Position numbers and translations under genes: made by a program. From Kitasatospora albolonga (GTDB taxonomy: Bacteria > Actinomycetota > Actinomycetes > Streptomycetales > Streptomycetaceae), in assembly GCA_002082585.1 (NCBI GenBank), contig CP020563.1, positions 4,024,001 to 4,088,000 of the forward strand: a stretch of 64,000 nt of DNA, written 5' to 3'. The notes below the pieces were generated by a model. The model was not told the DNA's origin. It saw only the letters and a list, made by a program, of their open reading frames with translations, and made no database searches. Positions 1 through 10,310 of this stretch are shown here, one piece after another; the stretch's first letter is position 1; each line of letters starts with the position of its first letter.

Positions 1-963
1 CTGGGTGACCGTCACATCGTCGAGCACACCGAGCGAACCGATGATGACACCGGCCAGCAGCAGACCGCTCATGTCGATGTCCGGGTAGAGGCCGTGGATG
101 AGCCCGGTGTTGTCGTCGGTGTTGCCGCTGAGGCTCGCCCAGCCGATGAACAGGGAGCCGAGCAGCCCGATCAGCAGCAGCGAGATCAGGGTGCCGATGA
201 CCGCCACGGAGGTCCGGGCCGTCACCCCGTGGCACATGTAGAGCGCCGCCAGCATGATGGCGCTGGCCCCGATCACCGCCACCACCAGGGGATTCGACCC
301 CTGGAGGATCGCCGGCAGGATGAACAGGGTCAGTACGGCGAAGGAGACGGCCAGCGCCACCAGCGCCATCACCCCACGCAGCCTGCCCACCGCGACCACC
401 GCCAGCGCGAAGACCGCGGCCAGCAGCGTCATGGGGATTTCCCGGTTCACGTCGGTGACGCTGTACTGGAGGTCGCGCGGTGCGTCGGGGGCGTACGCCA
501 CCACCACGCCCTGGCCCTCGCGCAGTTGGCGGGGCGCGTCCGGCTGGACCACCTCGACGAACTGACGGCCCTTGTCGCTGCCGGTGGTCACCTCGACGGT
601 CGCCTTGGCGCACTCCCCCTCCTGCCCGTTGACCGCCTCCCGGCCCGAGGGCGTGGAGGTGTCGCCGGTCGGCGGGACCTGCGCCGCGTTGACGTCGGCG
701 CAGTCGACCTTGACGACCTGGACGACCTTGCCGTCCTGGGTCTGCCGGTCGAATCCGACGCCGGTGCGCTCGTGGTCGGGGACGCCGCCGGGCCAGAACG
801 CGATCAGCCCGACGACGACCGCCGTGGCGAACGGGATCAGGACGGCGGCGATGACTTTGCGCAGGTGCTTGGAGACCGGGGCGGCGGGTCCGTGGCTGTG
901 CGTGTGGCCGTGGCTGTGGCCCTGGGGCGGCTGGGGTGCGGGGTCGCTCTGGGGGGAGGTCAC
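1..963 (-). CDS. YibE/F-family multi-pass membrane protein (C-terminus cut off by window edge)
   Basis: Reverse-strand frame open from a GTG at 963 to the window edge (321 codons, no stop). The N-terminus has a histidine-rich stretch (HSHGHSHTHSHG, about residues 17-28), then a first membrane helix, a soluble extracytoplasmic domain (about 65-145) and a run of hydrophobic helices ending in GVLDDVTVTQ. The last motif and the layout are typical of the YibE/F family. Function is not established; the His-rich tail suggests divalent metal contact, which is inference. It is divergent from thiC. The start is supported by the abrupt end of coding signal upstream; no strong ribosome site was seen. Confidence 0.8.
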   Translation of the reverse strand, partial: MTSPQSDPAPQPPQGHSHGHTHSHGPAAPVSKHLRKVIAAVLIPFATAVVVGLIAFWPGGVPDHERTGVGFDRQTQDGKVVQVVKVDCADVNAAQVPPTGDTSTPSGREAVNGQEGECAKATVEVTTGSDKGRQFVEVVQPDAPRQLREGQGVVVAYAPDAPRDLQYSVTDVNREIPMTLLAAVFALAVVAVGRLRGVMALVALAVSFAVLTLFILPAILQGSNPLVVAVIGASAIMLAALYMCHGVTARTSVAVIGTLISLLLIGLLGSLFIGWASLSGNTDDNTGLIHGLYPDIDMSGLLLAGVIIGSLGVLDDVTVTQ

Positions 964-1043
964 GGGGCGATCATCGCAAGAACGGGTGGGCCCTCTGGTC
1001 AGCTCGCCGGAAAGGACGCTAGCGTGGAGGCACCTTTGCACAC

Positions 1044-2967
<1,924 letters not shown>

Positions 2968-3011
2968 TCGCGGGCTGATCCAGGGCTGATCGCGGGCCGG
3001 ACCCGCTGATA

Positions 3012-3048
3012 CGGCCGGCCGATGTCCACGGGGGGTGTCGGCCGGCCG
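3012..3048 (+). terminator. GC-rich hairpin after thiC
   Basis: Perfect 11-bp arms CGGCCGGCCGA (3012-3022) and TCGGCCGGCCG (3038-3048) with a 15-nt loop, about 45 bases after the thiC stop. There is no T-run, as is common for Streptomyces terminators. Confidence 0.6.
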
Positions 3049-3086
3049 TCGAGGCGGTGTGTGCCAGGAGTGCCGGAGCCCGTAGG

Positions 3087-3479
3087 TCAGGGGCGTTGGG
3101 CGTCCCGCAGGCGCTCCACCTGGCGGCTGATCAGCTCCGGGGGAAGAACAGGTCCTTGCCGATGCTGAGTTCCTGGAACGTGGCGATGGTGTTCCCCGTG
3201 CGGACCACGACGTGCTGCTCGTTGCGGTCGCCGGGCTGTTCCGGCTCCATGGGGATGGTGACGCGGTAGGCGACCGCCTCGTCACCGAACTCCGCTGTTC
3301 TCTCCGCCTTCACCGTCGCCTTGAAGGGGCCGATGTACCCTTCGCCCTCGAAGCTGTGGCAGGCGGCGGGGGCCCGCTCGAGTTCCGCGAAGCGCTGTTC
3401 GGCCCGGCCGTCCTGAGAGGAAGGCGCCGATGACGGCTGTCGCGGCTGCTGCCCGCAGTGATGCCCTGCGCGGTCGCAT
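3087..3479 (-). pseudogene. frameshifted remnant of a small lipoprotein/exported protein
   Basis: Coding signal is spread over three reverse frames. An ATG at 3479 opens a signal-like N-terminus (MRPRRASLRAAAATAVIGAF). Around 3410-3420 the signal jumps to a frame reading ...GRAEQRFAELERA..CHSFEGEGYIGPF..YRVTIPMEPEQPGDRNEQHVVVRTGN..ATFQEL. At the C5 run near 3142-3146 it jumps again to finish as PELISRQVERLRDAQRP before a stop at 3087. No single frame gives a sensible protein. The lipobox Cys expected after the signal is missing, so DNA may also have been deleted at the first jump. Sequencing error at the C run is possible. The family is one of the small Streptomyces lipoproteins; function unknown. 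Confidence 0.65.
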
Positions 3480-3563
3480 GAGTCCCCCCGGACGGTGGGG
3501 ATGTGAGGCCGACGCTGGTCGTGCCACCGGGCCGGTGGGGATTGACCGATCACGCGGGGGCGG

Positions 3564-4385
3564 CTACTCCGGCCGGTGCTCGGGGCCGCCGAAGTCCGGG
3601 CTGGTGAAGTCGGGGCTCGTGAAGGTGGGGCGGGGGCTGGCGGCCGGGCCGTCCTCCGGGCCGGAGAAGTCCGGCCTGCTGTAGCCGACCTTCGGGATGC
3701 GGTTGGGCGAGCGGTGCGGGGTCCGTGCGGCCCGTCCGGCGGCCGGGTCGGCCAGGGCGTCCCGGAAGAACGGCAGGATGCCGCGCTCCAGCAGGGCGTG
3801 CCGCCACGCCTCCCTGGCCCGGGCGACCTCCTCCGGCAGCTCCTGCTCCTCGTCCTCGGCGGCCGGGGAGGACGCGCCGTTGCGCAGGGCGGTGACGAGC
3901 AGTCCGACGGCGGCGACCAGGATGGCGGCTGCGGCGACGGCGGCGAAGAACCAGCCGGCCGCGACCATGGTGGTGCCGAAGGCCAGGGACGGGCTGACCG
4001 CCCTCAGCAGATAGCCGACGAGCAGGAAGATCACCGCGGCGGCGCCCGCGAGGAGCGGGGTCAGGACGGTGAGCACCGCGCCGATGCCTGCCCCCGGGCC
4101 GGGCGCCGTGATCCGGGCGGCGTCCGTGTACGGGTCGCCGTCCGGGGCGGGGGCGCTCGCCGCGCGCAGTTCGGCGCGGGCCGTGACGTAGTGCTCGTAC
4201 TCGGTGGCGGCGGCCGCGGTGATCAGCGCCGTGGCGTTGAGCGCCATGGTGCGCAGCTGTTCGGTGTTGAGCCGGTCACCGACGCCCTCCAGGTCCGGGC
4301 GTTCATGGGCGTGGCGCAGTGCGTCGCCCAGAATCCGCGCGTACTCGGGACCGTCCTCGGCCAGCAGGTGCGGAGCGCTTGTCAT
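3564..4385 (-). CDS. conserved Streptomyces membrane protein with two helices and C-terminal PDF repeats
   Basis: 273 aa from the ATG at 4385, chosen over one two codons upstream because a GGGGGA ribosome site sits 5 bases before it. The N-terminal ~90 residues are soluble and helical (ALRHAHERPDLEGVGDRLNTEQL). Two adjacent hydrophobic helices follow (about 105-130 and 138-165). After an acidic linker the tail carries a short repeat, SPDFTSPDFGGPE, preceded by YSRPDFSGPED. No catalytic motif is visible and I do not recognise a function. It stands alone on the minus strand between the degraded gene and the metallophosphatase. Confidence 0.75.
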   Translation of the reverse strand: MTSAPHLLAEDGPEYARILGDALRHAHERPDLEGVGDRLNTEQLRTMALNATALITAAAATEYEHYVTARAELRAASAPAPDGDPYTDAARITAPGPGAGIGAVLTVLTPLLAGAAAVIFLLVGYLLRAVSPSLAFGTTMVAAGWFFAAVAAAAILVAAVGLLVTALRNGASSPAAEDEEQELPEEVARAREAWRHALLERGILPFFRDALADPAAGRAARTPHRSPNRIPKVGYSRPDFSGPEDGPAASPRPTFTSPDFTSPDFGGPEHRPE

Positions 4386-4572
4386 CTGCATCCCCCGATG
4401 CTCCGTTGGGCCCGGCAGCCCGCGTTGACCGGGCGATCGGGCGGAAACGGAGGAGAGCCTGCTACTGATGAGCCGATGGTAGAGCGCTCACGGCGCGCGG
4501 TGACAGGGGGTTTCCGGAAATAGGCCCGATGAGCGGCGCGGTCGGATCGTGGAGCGTCTTCCCCGTCAGGGC

Positions 4573-5739
4573 TCAGTCATGCAGGGGGAGTTGGACGACC
4601 AGAAGCTTTCCGGCCATGGTCACTCCGCCGTCCATGGCGATGGCGAGCCCCTCCGCGTACACGTGCGGACCGTTCACCACCGGACCCGATCCGTCCTCGC
4701 CGTCCTCCGTGCCGACCTCGCCCAGGAGGTACGGGATCGGGCTGTGACCATGGACGACGCGCTGTCCGCCGTACGTCGTCAGCAGCTCGCGCACCGCTTC
4801 GGCGCCGCCCTCGTCGCGGAAGGCGAACCGCTTGGTGAGCTTGCGGAAGAGGTCCCAGCACTCGTCGGCGTCGTTGCGCGTGAGGATGGCGGTAATCGTG
4901 TCGTTGACGTCCTCGATGGTGGAGCCGTAGTCGAGGTAGGCCGTCGTGTCGGAGTGCATCAGCAGATGCCCGTCCTCCTCGACGACCGCGTCGAGCCGGG
5001 ACATCCACTGGAGGTGCACGTCCTGGAGGCGGTCCATGTCGCTCTTCTGGCCGCCGTTGAGCAGCCAGGCGGCCTGGAAGGTGGCGGTGCCCGCCCCGGA
5101 GTTGACGGGGGTGTCGGCGAACCGTTTGGCGCCGATGAGCAGGAGCTCGTGATTGCCCATCAGGGCCTTGCAGTAGCCGCCCGCCGCCGCCGCCTCGGCG
5201 GAGAGCCGCATGACGAGGTCGATGACCCCGATGCCGTCGGGGCCCCGGTCGGTGAAGTCGCCGAGGAACCAGAGGCGGGCGTTGCCCGCCGCCCAGCTGC
5301 CGTCGGCGTCGATGAGGCCCTGCGCGCCGAGGGCGGCCAGCAGCTCGTCCAGATAGCCGTGGACATCGCCGACGACGAAGAGGGGGCCGCGCCCCTCCCC
5401 GGTGGCGGGGCGGGGTTCGGGGAGGGTCTGGATCTTGACGGTGTCGCCGCGGTTGATGACGGGGAGGTCGCGCTCGGTGGGGGTGTACCCCTCCGGGAGC
5501 TCGTCGCCGACGGCGGCGGCGTTGCCGGGATGCGGCAGCGGGGGCGGGGCGGGCGCGTGCGGCTCCACAGAGGCGTGCGGCACCGGTGCGGGCTGCACCG
5601 GCGCACGCGGGGGCACGGACGGGTGCGGCGCCGCGCCGGGCGCCTGCGGTGGTACGGGCGTCTGCGCATACGGCGGAACCCGGAAGTCACGCAACGTCGC
5701 CGTCCGCACCACGGGTTCCTGACCGGCCCCCTGTGTCAT
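4573..5739 (-). CDS. metallophosphoesterase (PPP-type protein phosphatase-like)
   Basis: 388 aa from the ATG at 5739, which has a good GGAGGGG site 4-6 bases upstream; longer in-frame starts lack one. The first ~100 residues are proline-rich and disordered. The calcineurin-like fold follows with the three metal-binding blocks in order: GDVHG (about 123), GDFTDRG (about 160) and GNHE (about 194), then a late GGQRVVHGHSP histidine block. This arrangement is typical of PPP-family Ser/Thr or diadenosine-tetraphosphate phosphatases. Substrate unknown. It lies 174 bases downstream of the LacI-type regulator on the same strand. Confidence 0.88.
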   Translation of the reverse strand: MTQGAGQEPVVRTATLRDFRVPPYAQTPVPPQAPGAAPHPSVPPRAPVQPAPVPHASVEPHAPAPPPLPHPGNAAAVGDELPEGYTPTERDLPVINRGDTVKIQTLPEPRPATGEGRGPLFVVGDVHGYLDELLAALGAQGLIDADGSWAAGNARLWFLGDFTDRGPDGIGVIDLVMRLSAEAAAAGGYCKALMGNHELLLIGAKRFADTPVNSGAGTATFQAAWLLNGGQKSDMDRLQDVHLQWMSRLDAVVEEDGHLLMHSDTTAYLDYGSTIEDVNDTITAILTRNDADECWDLFRKLTKRFAFRDEGGAEAVRELLTTYGGQRVVHGHSPIPYLLGEVGTEDGEDGSGPVVNGPHVYAEGLAIAMDGGVTMAGKLLVVQLPLHD

Positions 5740-5913
5740 CGACCCCTCCACCACCGTCGCGCCGCCGTACACCTGACGGGCCCTGCCTGGTAGAGGTGGT
5801 CCGCGGTGTCGTGCGCCCATCATAGGAATGCGGATCGATCTGTGTGACGCACCAGGGGTGGTGAATCCGGGCGCACGTGCGGTTCACCGGCCGATTGGTC
5901 CGAAAAGAGGCGA

Positions 5914-7026
5914 TCAGTCCCTGCTGGGGGAACGCGGCGGGCTGACCGTGGTGCGGGGCGGACGGCGTTGCGAGGAGGTCCGGACGATGAGCTCGGTCGG
6001 TATCACCTGCTCCACCGGCCCGTCGTGCTCCACCCCTTCGATGGCGTCGATGAGGAGCTGGACGACGGCCGTGCCGATGCGGCGGGGCTTGAGCGAGAGC
6101 GTCGTGATGGGCGGTTCGGTGGCCGCGTACACGGTCGACTCGCTGCAGCAGACCAGCAGCAGGTCCTCGGGGACCCGCAGGCCGTAGCGGCGGGCGGCCG
6201 CGAGGAGATCGGTCCCGTTGGGGTCGAAGAGCCCGTAGACGGCGTCCGGGCGGTCCGGGCGGGCGAGCAGCCGGTCGGCGGCGACCGCGCCCGCGCAGGG
6301 GTCGTGCGCCGGGTAGGACTCGTAGACGGGGTCCTGGCCGACCCGCTCGCACCAGTGGAGGTAGGCGGTGGTGGAGAGCCGGGTGTACGTGTCGGTGGTG
6401 GTGCCGGTCAGCAGGCCGATCCGGCGGGCTCCGGCGGCGGCGAGGTGGTCGAGGAGGTCGAGCACGGCGGCCCGGTGGTCGTTGTCGACCCAGGCGGTGA
6501 CGGGGAGCGTGCCGGCCGGGCGGCCGTCCGAGACGACGGGCAGCCCCTGGCGGACGAGTTCGGTGACGACCGGGTCCTGGTCCGAGGGGTCGATGACGAC
6601 GGTCCCGTCGAGCGCGACGTTCGACCAGACGTCGTGCCGGGAGGTTGCGGGGAGGATGACGAGGGCGTAGCCCCGGGCGAGCGCCGCCGAGGTCGCGGCT
6701 CTCGCCATCTCCGCGAAGTACGCGAATTCGGTGAAGGTGAAAGGTTCATCCCCGTACGTGGTCACGGTCAGGCCGATCAGCCCCGACTTGCCCGTACGGA
6801 GGGTTCGGGCCGCTGCGGAGGGGCGGTAGCCCAAGCGCTCTGCGACCTCGCGGACATGGCTGCGGGTGGCGTCCGGGAGCCTGCCCTTGCCGTTGAGCGC
6901 GTCGGAGACGGTCGTGATCGAGACTCCGGCCGCGGCGGCCACGTCACGGATACCCGCCCGTCCTGGCCGGCCGCTGCGCCGGGGGGTCTCCGTCCGGCTC
7001 ACCTGGTGCTTCCCTGCTGCTGTCAT
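5914..7026 (-). CDS. LacI-family transcriptional regulator
   Basis: 370 aa from the ATG at 7026. The N-terminal LacI helix-turn-helix with hinge is clear (IRDVAAAAGVSITTVSDALNGKG, about residues 25-47; LGYRPSAAARTLRTG follows). A periplasmic-binding-like sugar domain fills the rest (GLIGLTV..., DGTVVIDPSD, FDPNGTDLLAAARRYGLRVPEDLLLV). No sugar operon adjoins it, so the target is unknown. A small palindrome at 7122-7136 in its upstream region could be an autoregulatory operator. Confidence 0.92.
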   Translation of the reverse strand: MTAAGKHQVSRTETPRRSGRPGRAGIRDVAAAAGVSITTVSDALNGKGRLPDATRSHVREVAERLGYRPSAAARTLRTGKSGLIGLTVTTYGDEPFTFTEFAYFAEMARAATSAALARGYALVILPATSRHDVWSNVALDGTVVIDPSDQDPVVTELVRQGLPVVSDGRPAGTLPVTAWVDNDHRAAVLDLLDHLAAAGARRIGLLTGTTTDTYTRLSTTAYLHWCERVGQDPVYESYPAHDPCAGAVAADRLLARPDRPDAVYGLFDPNGTDLLAAARRYGLRVPEDLLLVCCSESTVYAATEPPITTLSLKPRRIGTAVVQLLIDAIEGVEHDGPVEQVIPTELIVRTSSQRRPPRTTVSPPRSPSRD

Positions 7027-7418
7027 GGCGAGCCGATAGTAGGGCTCGGAGGGGCGGTCGGTCCGGTCGCATATGCACGCATCGACAGGCACGTTTCTGC
7101 ATGGTCAAGTACCGCCAAATCCCTTGCAAAGCAAGGTGGTTGGCTGTTCCAGCATAAGCCTGTCAGGTGTTGATGGCTGACGGCCTGCTGAATGGTCGAT
7201 GTCTCGAAGAGGTCTCAACTCACCACTTCGGGGGACGCGCGCCACGGCGTGAGACATGGGCGCGCGCCGGAACCCGAAACGCTCCCCCCTGGGAGCCCCC
7301 TCGGAACGGACCATTCCCGGCACTGCGGGAGATTCCGCGTCCGCCCCATTCGCAGCGGCGCCCAATCCTCATAAGGTGAGCAGTATTGATGTGCACGACG
7401 GTCGAGGAGGACCCTGCG
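7027..7418. other. divergent intergenic region
   Basis: 392 bases between the LacI-type regulator and the aminotransferase, both reading outward. Apart from the palindrome at 7122-7136 and the ribosome site of the aminotransferase at about 7404-7410, I see no convincing gene. It must contain both promoters. Confidence 0.5.
7122..7136. promoter_or_regulatory. candidate LacI-type operator (palindrome)
   Basis: CCTTGC AAA GCAAGG, a perfect 6-bp inverted repeat with a 3-bp centre, about 96 bases upstream of the LacI-type gene and on the way to the divergent aminotransferase. The TTGC..GCAA core resembles LacI/CcpA-family operators. Assignment is by position and symmetry only. Confidence 0.35.
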
Positions 7419-8498
7419 GTGAGCGAGACGAGCCCCAAGCTGCGCGCCGAACTGGACGGCGTTCCCGCCTATGTGCCGGGCAAGCCCGCCGCGGCCGGCG
7501 GACCGGTCGCGTACAAGCTGTCCTCCAACGAGAACCCCTATCCGCCGCTGCCGGGGGTCCTGGAGTCCGCGCTCGCGGCGGCGGGAAGCTTCAACCGCTA
7601 CCCGGACATGGCGTGCACCGGGCTGATGAGCGAGCTGTCCGACCGCTTCGGGGTGCCGCTCTCGCACCTGGCCACCGGTACCGGGTCGGTGGGCGTGGCC
7701 CAGCAGCTGCTCCAGGCCACCTCGGGCCCGGGCGACGAGGTCATCTACGCCTGGCGGTCCTTCGAGGCGTACCCGATCATCACGCAGGTGAGCGGCGCGA
7801 CCTCGGTGAAGGTCCCGCTGACCACCGGTGAGGTGCACGACCTGGACGCGATGGCTGGGGCGATCACCGACCGGACCCGGCTGATCTTCGTCTGCAACCC
7901 GAACAACCCGACCGGGACGGTGGTGCGCCGGGCCGAGCTGGAGCGGTTCCTGGACCGGGTGCCGGGCGATGTGCTGGTGGTGCTGGACGAGGCGTACAAG
8001 GAGTTCATCCGCGACGCCGATGTGCCCGACGGCATCGAGATCTACCGGGACCGGCCCAATGTGGCGGTGCTGCGGACCTTCTCCAAGGCGTACGGCCTCG
8101 CCGGGCTGCGGGTCGGGTTCGCCGTGGCCCATGAGCCGGTGGCCGCCGCGCTGCGCAAGACCGCCGTCCCCTTCGGCGTCAGCCAGCTCGCCCAGGACGC
8201 GGCGGTCGCCTCGCTGCGCGCGGAGGACGAGCTGCTGGGCCGGGTCGGCTCGCTGGTCGCCGAGCGCACCCGGGTGAGCGAGGAGCTGGTGCGCCAGGGC
8301 TGGACCGTTCCGGAGTCGCACGCCAACTTCGTCTGGCTGCGGCTCGGCGAGCGGACCCTCGACTTCGCCGCCGCCTGTGAGCGGGCCGGTGTGGTGGTGC
8401 GCCCGTTCAAGGGTGAGGGCGTACGGGTCACGATCGGGGAGAGCGAGGGCAACGACCTCTTCCTGAAGGCGGCGGAGGCGTTCCGCTCGGAGGGGTAG
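7419..8498 (+). CDS. hisC: histidinol-phosphate/aromatic amino acid aminotransferase (HisC/Pat type)
   Basis: 359 aa from the GTG at 7419, preceded by GAGGAGG with 8-base spacing; a TTG/ATG pair 30 bases upstream has no such site. Fold-type I PLP aminotransferase: substrate/PLP blocks [27 protein letters not shown], and the PLP lysine in [12 protein letters not shown] (about K223), then an arginine near the end (EGVRVTIG). It converts histidinol phosphate or aromatic amino acids with 2-oxoglutarate. Because it stands outside a his operon and carries the [13 protein letters not shown] / RSFEAYPI blocks, it may be the paralogue that acts on phenylalanine (Pat). The choice between HisC2 and Pat is not settled by sequence alone. 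Confidence 0.9.
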   Translation: MSETSPKLRAELDGVPAYVPGKPAAAGGPVAYKLSSNENPYPPLPGVLESALAAAGSFNRYPDMACTGLMSELSDRFGVPLSHLATGTGSVGVAQQLLQATSGPGDEVIYAWRSFEAYPIITQVSGATSVKVPLTTGEVHDLDAMAGAITDRTRLIFVCNPNNPTGTVVRRAELERFLDRVPGDVLVVLDEAYKEFIRDADVPDGIEIYRDRPNVAVLRTFSKAYGLAGLRVGFAVAHEPVAAALRKTAVPFGVSQLAQDAAVASLRAEDELLGRVGSLVAERTRVSEELVRQGWTVPESHANFVWLRLGERTLDFAAACERAGVVVRPFKGEGVRVTIGESEGNDLFLKAAEAFRSEG

Positions 8499-8538
8499 CA
8501 CCCCGGCGCACCGCGCTGCGGCCGTCCGTACGGCCGGT

Positions 8539-8575
8539 GGCCCCGGACCTCGGTCGACGAGGTCCGGGGCCTTTT
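8539..8575 (+). terminator. rho-independent terminator after the aminotransferase gene
   Basis: Perfect 13-bp arms GGCCCCGGACCTC (8539-8551) and GAGGTCCGGGGCC (8559-8571), 7-nt loop, followed by TTTT. One of the few with a T-run in this window. Confidence 0.9.
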
Positions 8576-8659
8576 CGCGTAGGCCCGGGGGCGCCTCCGG
8601 CCGAAAGGGGTACCCCCGGCGAACGGTCCGAAAGTGTGTGCGCCATAATTGCTTGTGAA

Positions 8660-8675
8660 TGTGAACGCGTTCACA
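8660..8675. promoter_or_regulatory. Rex operator upstream of cydA
   Basis: Perfect 16-bp palindrome TGTGAACGCGTTCACA, which fits the Rex consensus (TGTGAAC..TTCACA); it is flanked by CTTGTGAA on the left and AG on the right, giving an extended overlapping half-site. It lies about 105 bases upstream of the cydA start. In Streptomyces coelicolor the NADH/NAD-sensing repressor Rex is known to control the cyd operon, so the site is expected here. Confidence 0.88.
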
Positions 8676-8780
8676 AGCGTGCCCCTGTTCCTCCCACGAT
8701 CGGTGGGATTAAAGGGGCAGAGTGCCCGGTGTGGCCACGGCGACGTGGCGTCACCACGGCGACGTAAGGAGAAAGACGAC

Positions 8781-10292
8781 GTGGACCTCGCTCTGGCGCC
8801 GGAGACCCTGGCGCGATGGCAGTTCGGCATCACCACCGTCTACCACTTCCTCTTCGTTCCGCTGACGATCTCGCTCGCCGCGCTCACCGCCGGCCTGCAG
8901 ACCGCCTGGGTGCGGACGAACAACGAGAAGTACCTCAGGGCCACCAAGTTCTGGGGCAAGCTGTTCCTGATCAACATCGCCATGGGCGTCGTGACGGGCA
9001 TCGTCCAGGAGTTCCAGTTCGGTATGAACTGGTCCGACTACTCGCGCTTCGTCGGTGACATCTTCGGAGCGCCGCTCGCCTTCGAGGCGCTGATCGCCTT
9101 CTTCTTCGAGTCCACCTTCATCGGACTGTGGATCTTCGGCTGGGACCGGCTCCCGAAGAAGATCCACCTCGCCTGCATGTGGATGGTCTCGCTCGGCACG
9201 ATCCTCTCCGCCTACTTCATCCTGGCGGCCAACTCCTGGATGCAGCACCCGGTCGGCTACCGCATCAACGAGGAACGCGGCCGCGCCGAGCTCACCGACT
9301 TCTGGAAGGTGCTCACCCAGGACACCGCGGTGACCCAGTTCTTCCACACCATCACGGCGGCCTTCCTGGTCGGCGGCGCCTTCATGGTCGGTATCGCCGC
9401 CTTCCACCTCGCCCGCAAGAAGCACATCCCGGTGATGCGGACCTCGCTGCGGCTGGGGCTGGTCACGGTCGTGATCGCCGGACTGCTCACCGCCGTCAGC
9501 GGCGACATGCTCGCCAAGGTGATGTTCCGCCAGCAGCCGATGAAGATGGCCGCGGCCGAGGCGCTCTGGGACGGCCAGGACCGCGCACCCTTCTCGGTCT
9601 TCGCGTACGGGGACGTCAGCGAGGGCCACAACTCCGTCGAGATCTCGCTCCCCGGGGTGCTCTCCTTCCTGGCCAACAACGACCCGAACTCGTACGTCCC
9701 CGGCATCAACGACATCAACAGGGAGCTGGAGGAGAAGTACGGGCCCGGCGACTACCGGCCCAACATCCCGGTCGCGTTCTGGAGCTTCCGCTGGATGATC
9801 GGCTTCGGGATGGCCTCCTTCGGCCTCGGCCTCCTGGGGCTCTGGCTGACCCGGAAGAAGTTCCTGCTGCCACCGGCGATGCGGACCGGTGAGGACGAAG
9901 TGCCGAACCTGGTGCTCTTCCGGAACAAGGCGCTGAGCCCGAAGCTCACCAAGCTCTACTGGCTCACCGCCCTCTGGACCCTGCTCTTCCCGCTCATCGC
10001 CAACTCCTGGGGCTGGATCTTCACCGAGATGGGCCGCCAGCCGTGGGTGGTCTACGGGGTGCTCCAGACCCGCGACGGGGTCTCCCCCGGTGTGTCGCAG
10101 GGCGAGATCCTCACCTCGATGATCCTCTTCACCCTCCTCTACGCCGTGCTCGCGGTCATCGAGGTCAAGCTGCTCGTGAAGTACATCAAGGCCGGGCCGC
10201 CGGAGCTCACCGAATCCGACCTCAACCCGCCCACCCGGATCAACGGCCACGACGACGAAGACGCCGACCGGCCCATGGCCTTCTCGTACTGA
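8781..10292 (+). CDS. cydA: cytochrome bd ubiquinol/menaquinol oxidase subunit I
   Basis: 503 aa from the GTG at 8781, preceded by AAGGAG 8 bases upstream; the frame stays open further up through the Rex operator, which must be untranslated. Subunit I carries haems b558, b595 and d. Family blocks seen: LARWQFGITTVYHFLFVPLT (haem-ligand His), IVQEFQFGMNWSDYSRFVGDIFG, ESTFIGLWIFGWDRL, ANSWMQHPVG, and the late GRQPWVVYG block. The quinol (Q) loop is of the short type typical of actinobacteria. Reduces O2 with high affinity without pumping protons. First gene of cydA-cydB-cydDC, under Rex control. Confidence 0.97.
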   Translation: MDLALAPETLARWQFGITTVYHFLFVPLTISLAALTAGLQTAWVRTNNEKYLRATKFWGKLFLINIAMGVVTGIVQEFQFGMNWSDYSRFVGDIFGAPLAFEALIAFFFESTFIGLWIFGWDRLPKKIHLACMWMVSLGTILSAYFILAANSWMQHPVGYRINEERGRAELTDFWKVLTQDTAVTQFFHTITAAFLVGGAFMVGIAAFHLARKKHIPVMRTSLRLGLVTVVIAGLLTAVSGDMLAKVMFRQQPMKMAAAEALWDGQDRAPFSVFAYGDVSEGHNSVEISLPGVLSFLANNDPNSYVPGINDINRELEEKYGPGDYRPNIPVAFWSFRWMIGFGMASFGLGLLGLWLTRKKFLLPPAMRTGEDEVPNLVLFRNKALSPKLTKLYWLTALWTLLFPLIANSWGWIFTEMGRQPWVVYGVLQTRDGVSPGVSQGEILTSMILFTLLYAVLAVIEVKLLVKYIKAGPPELTESDLNPPTRINGHDDEDADRPMAFSY

Positions 10293-10310
10293 GAGCACAG
10301 GAGCTGAGAG

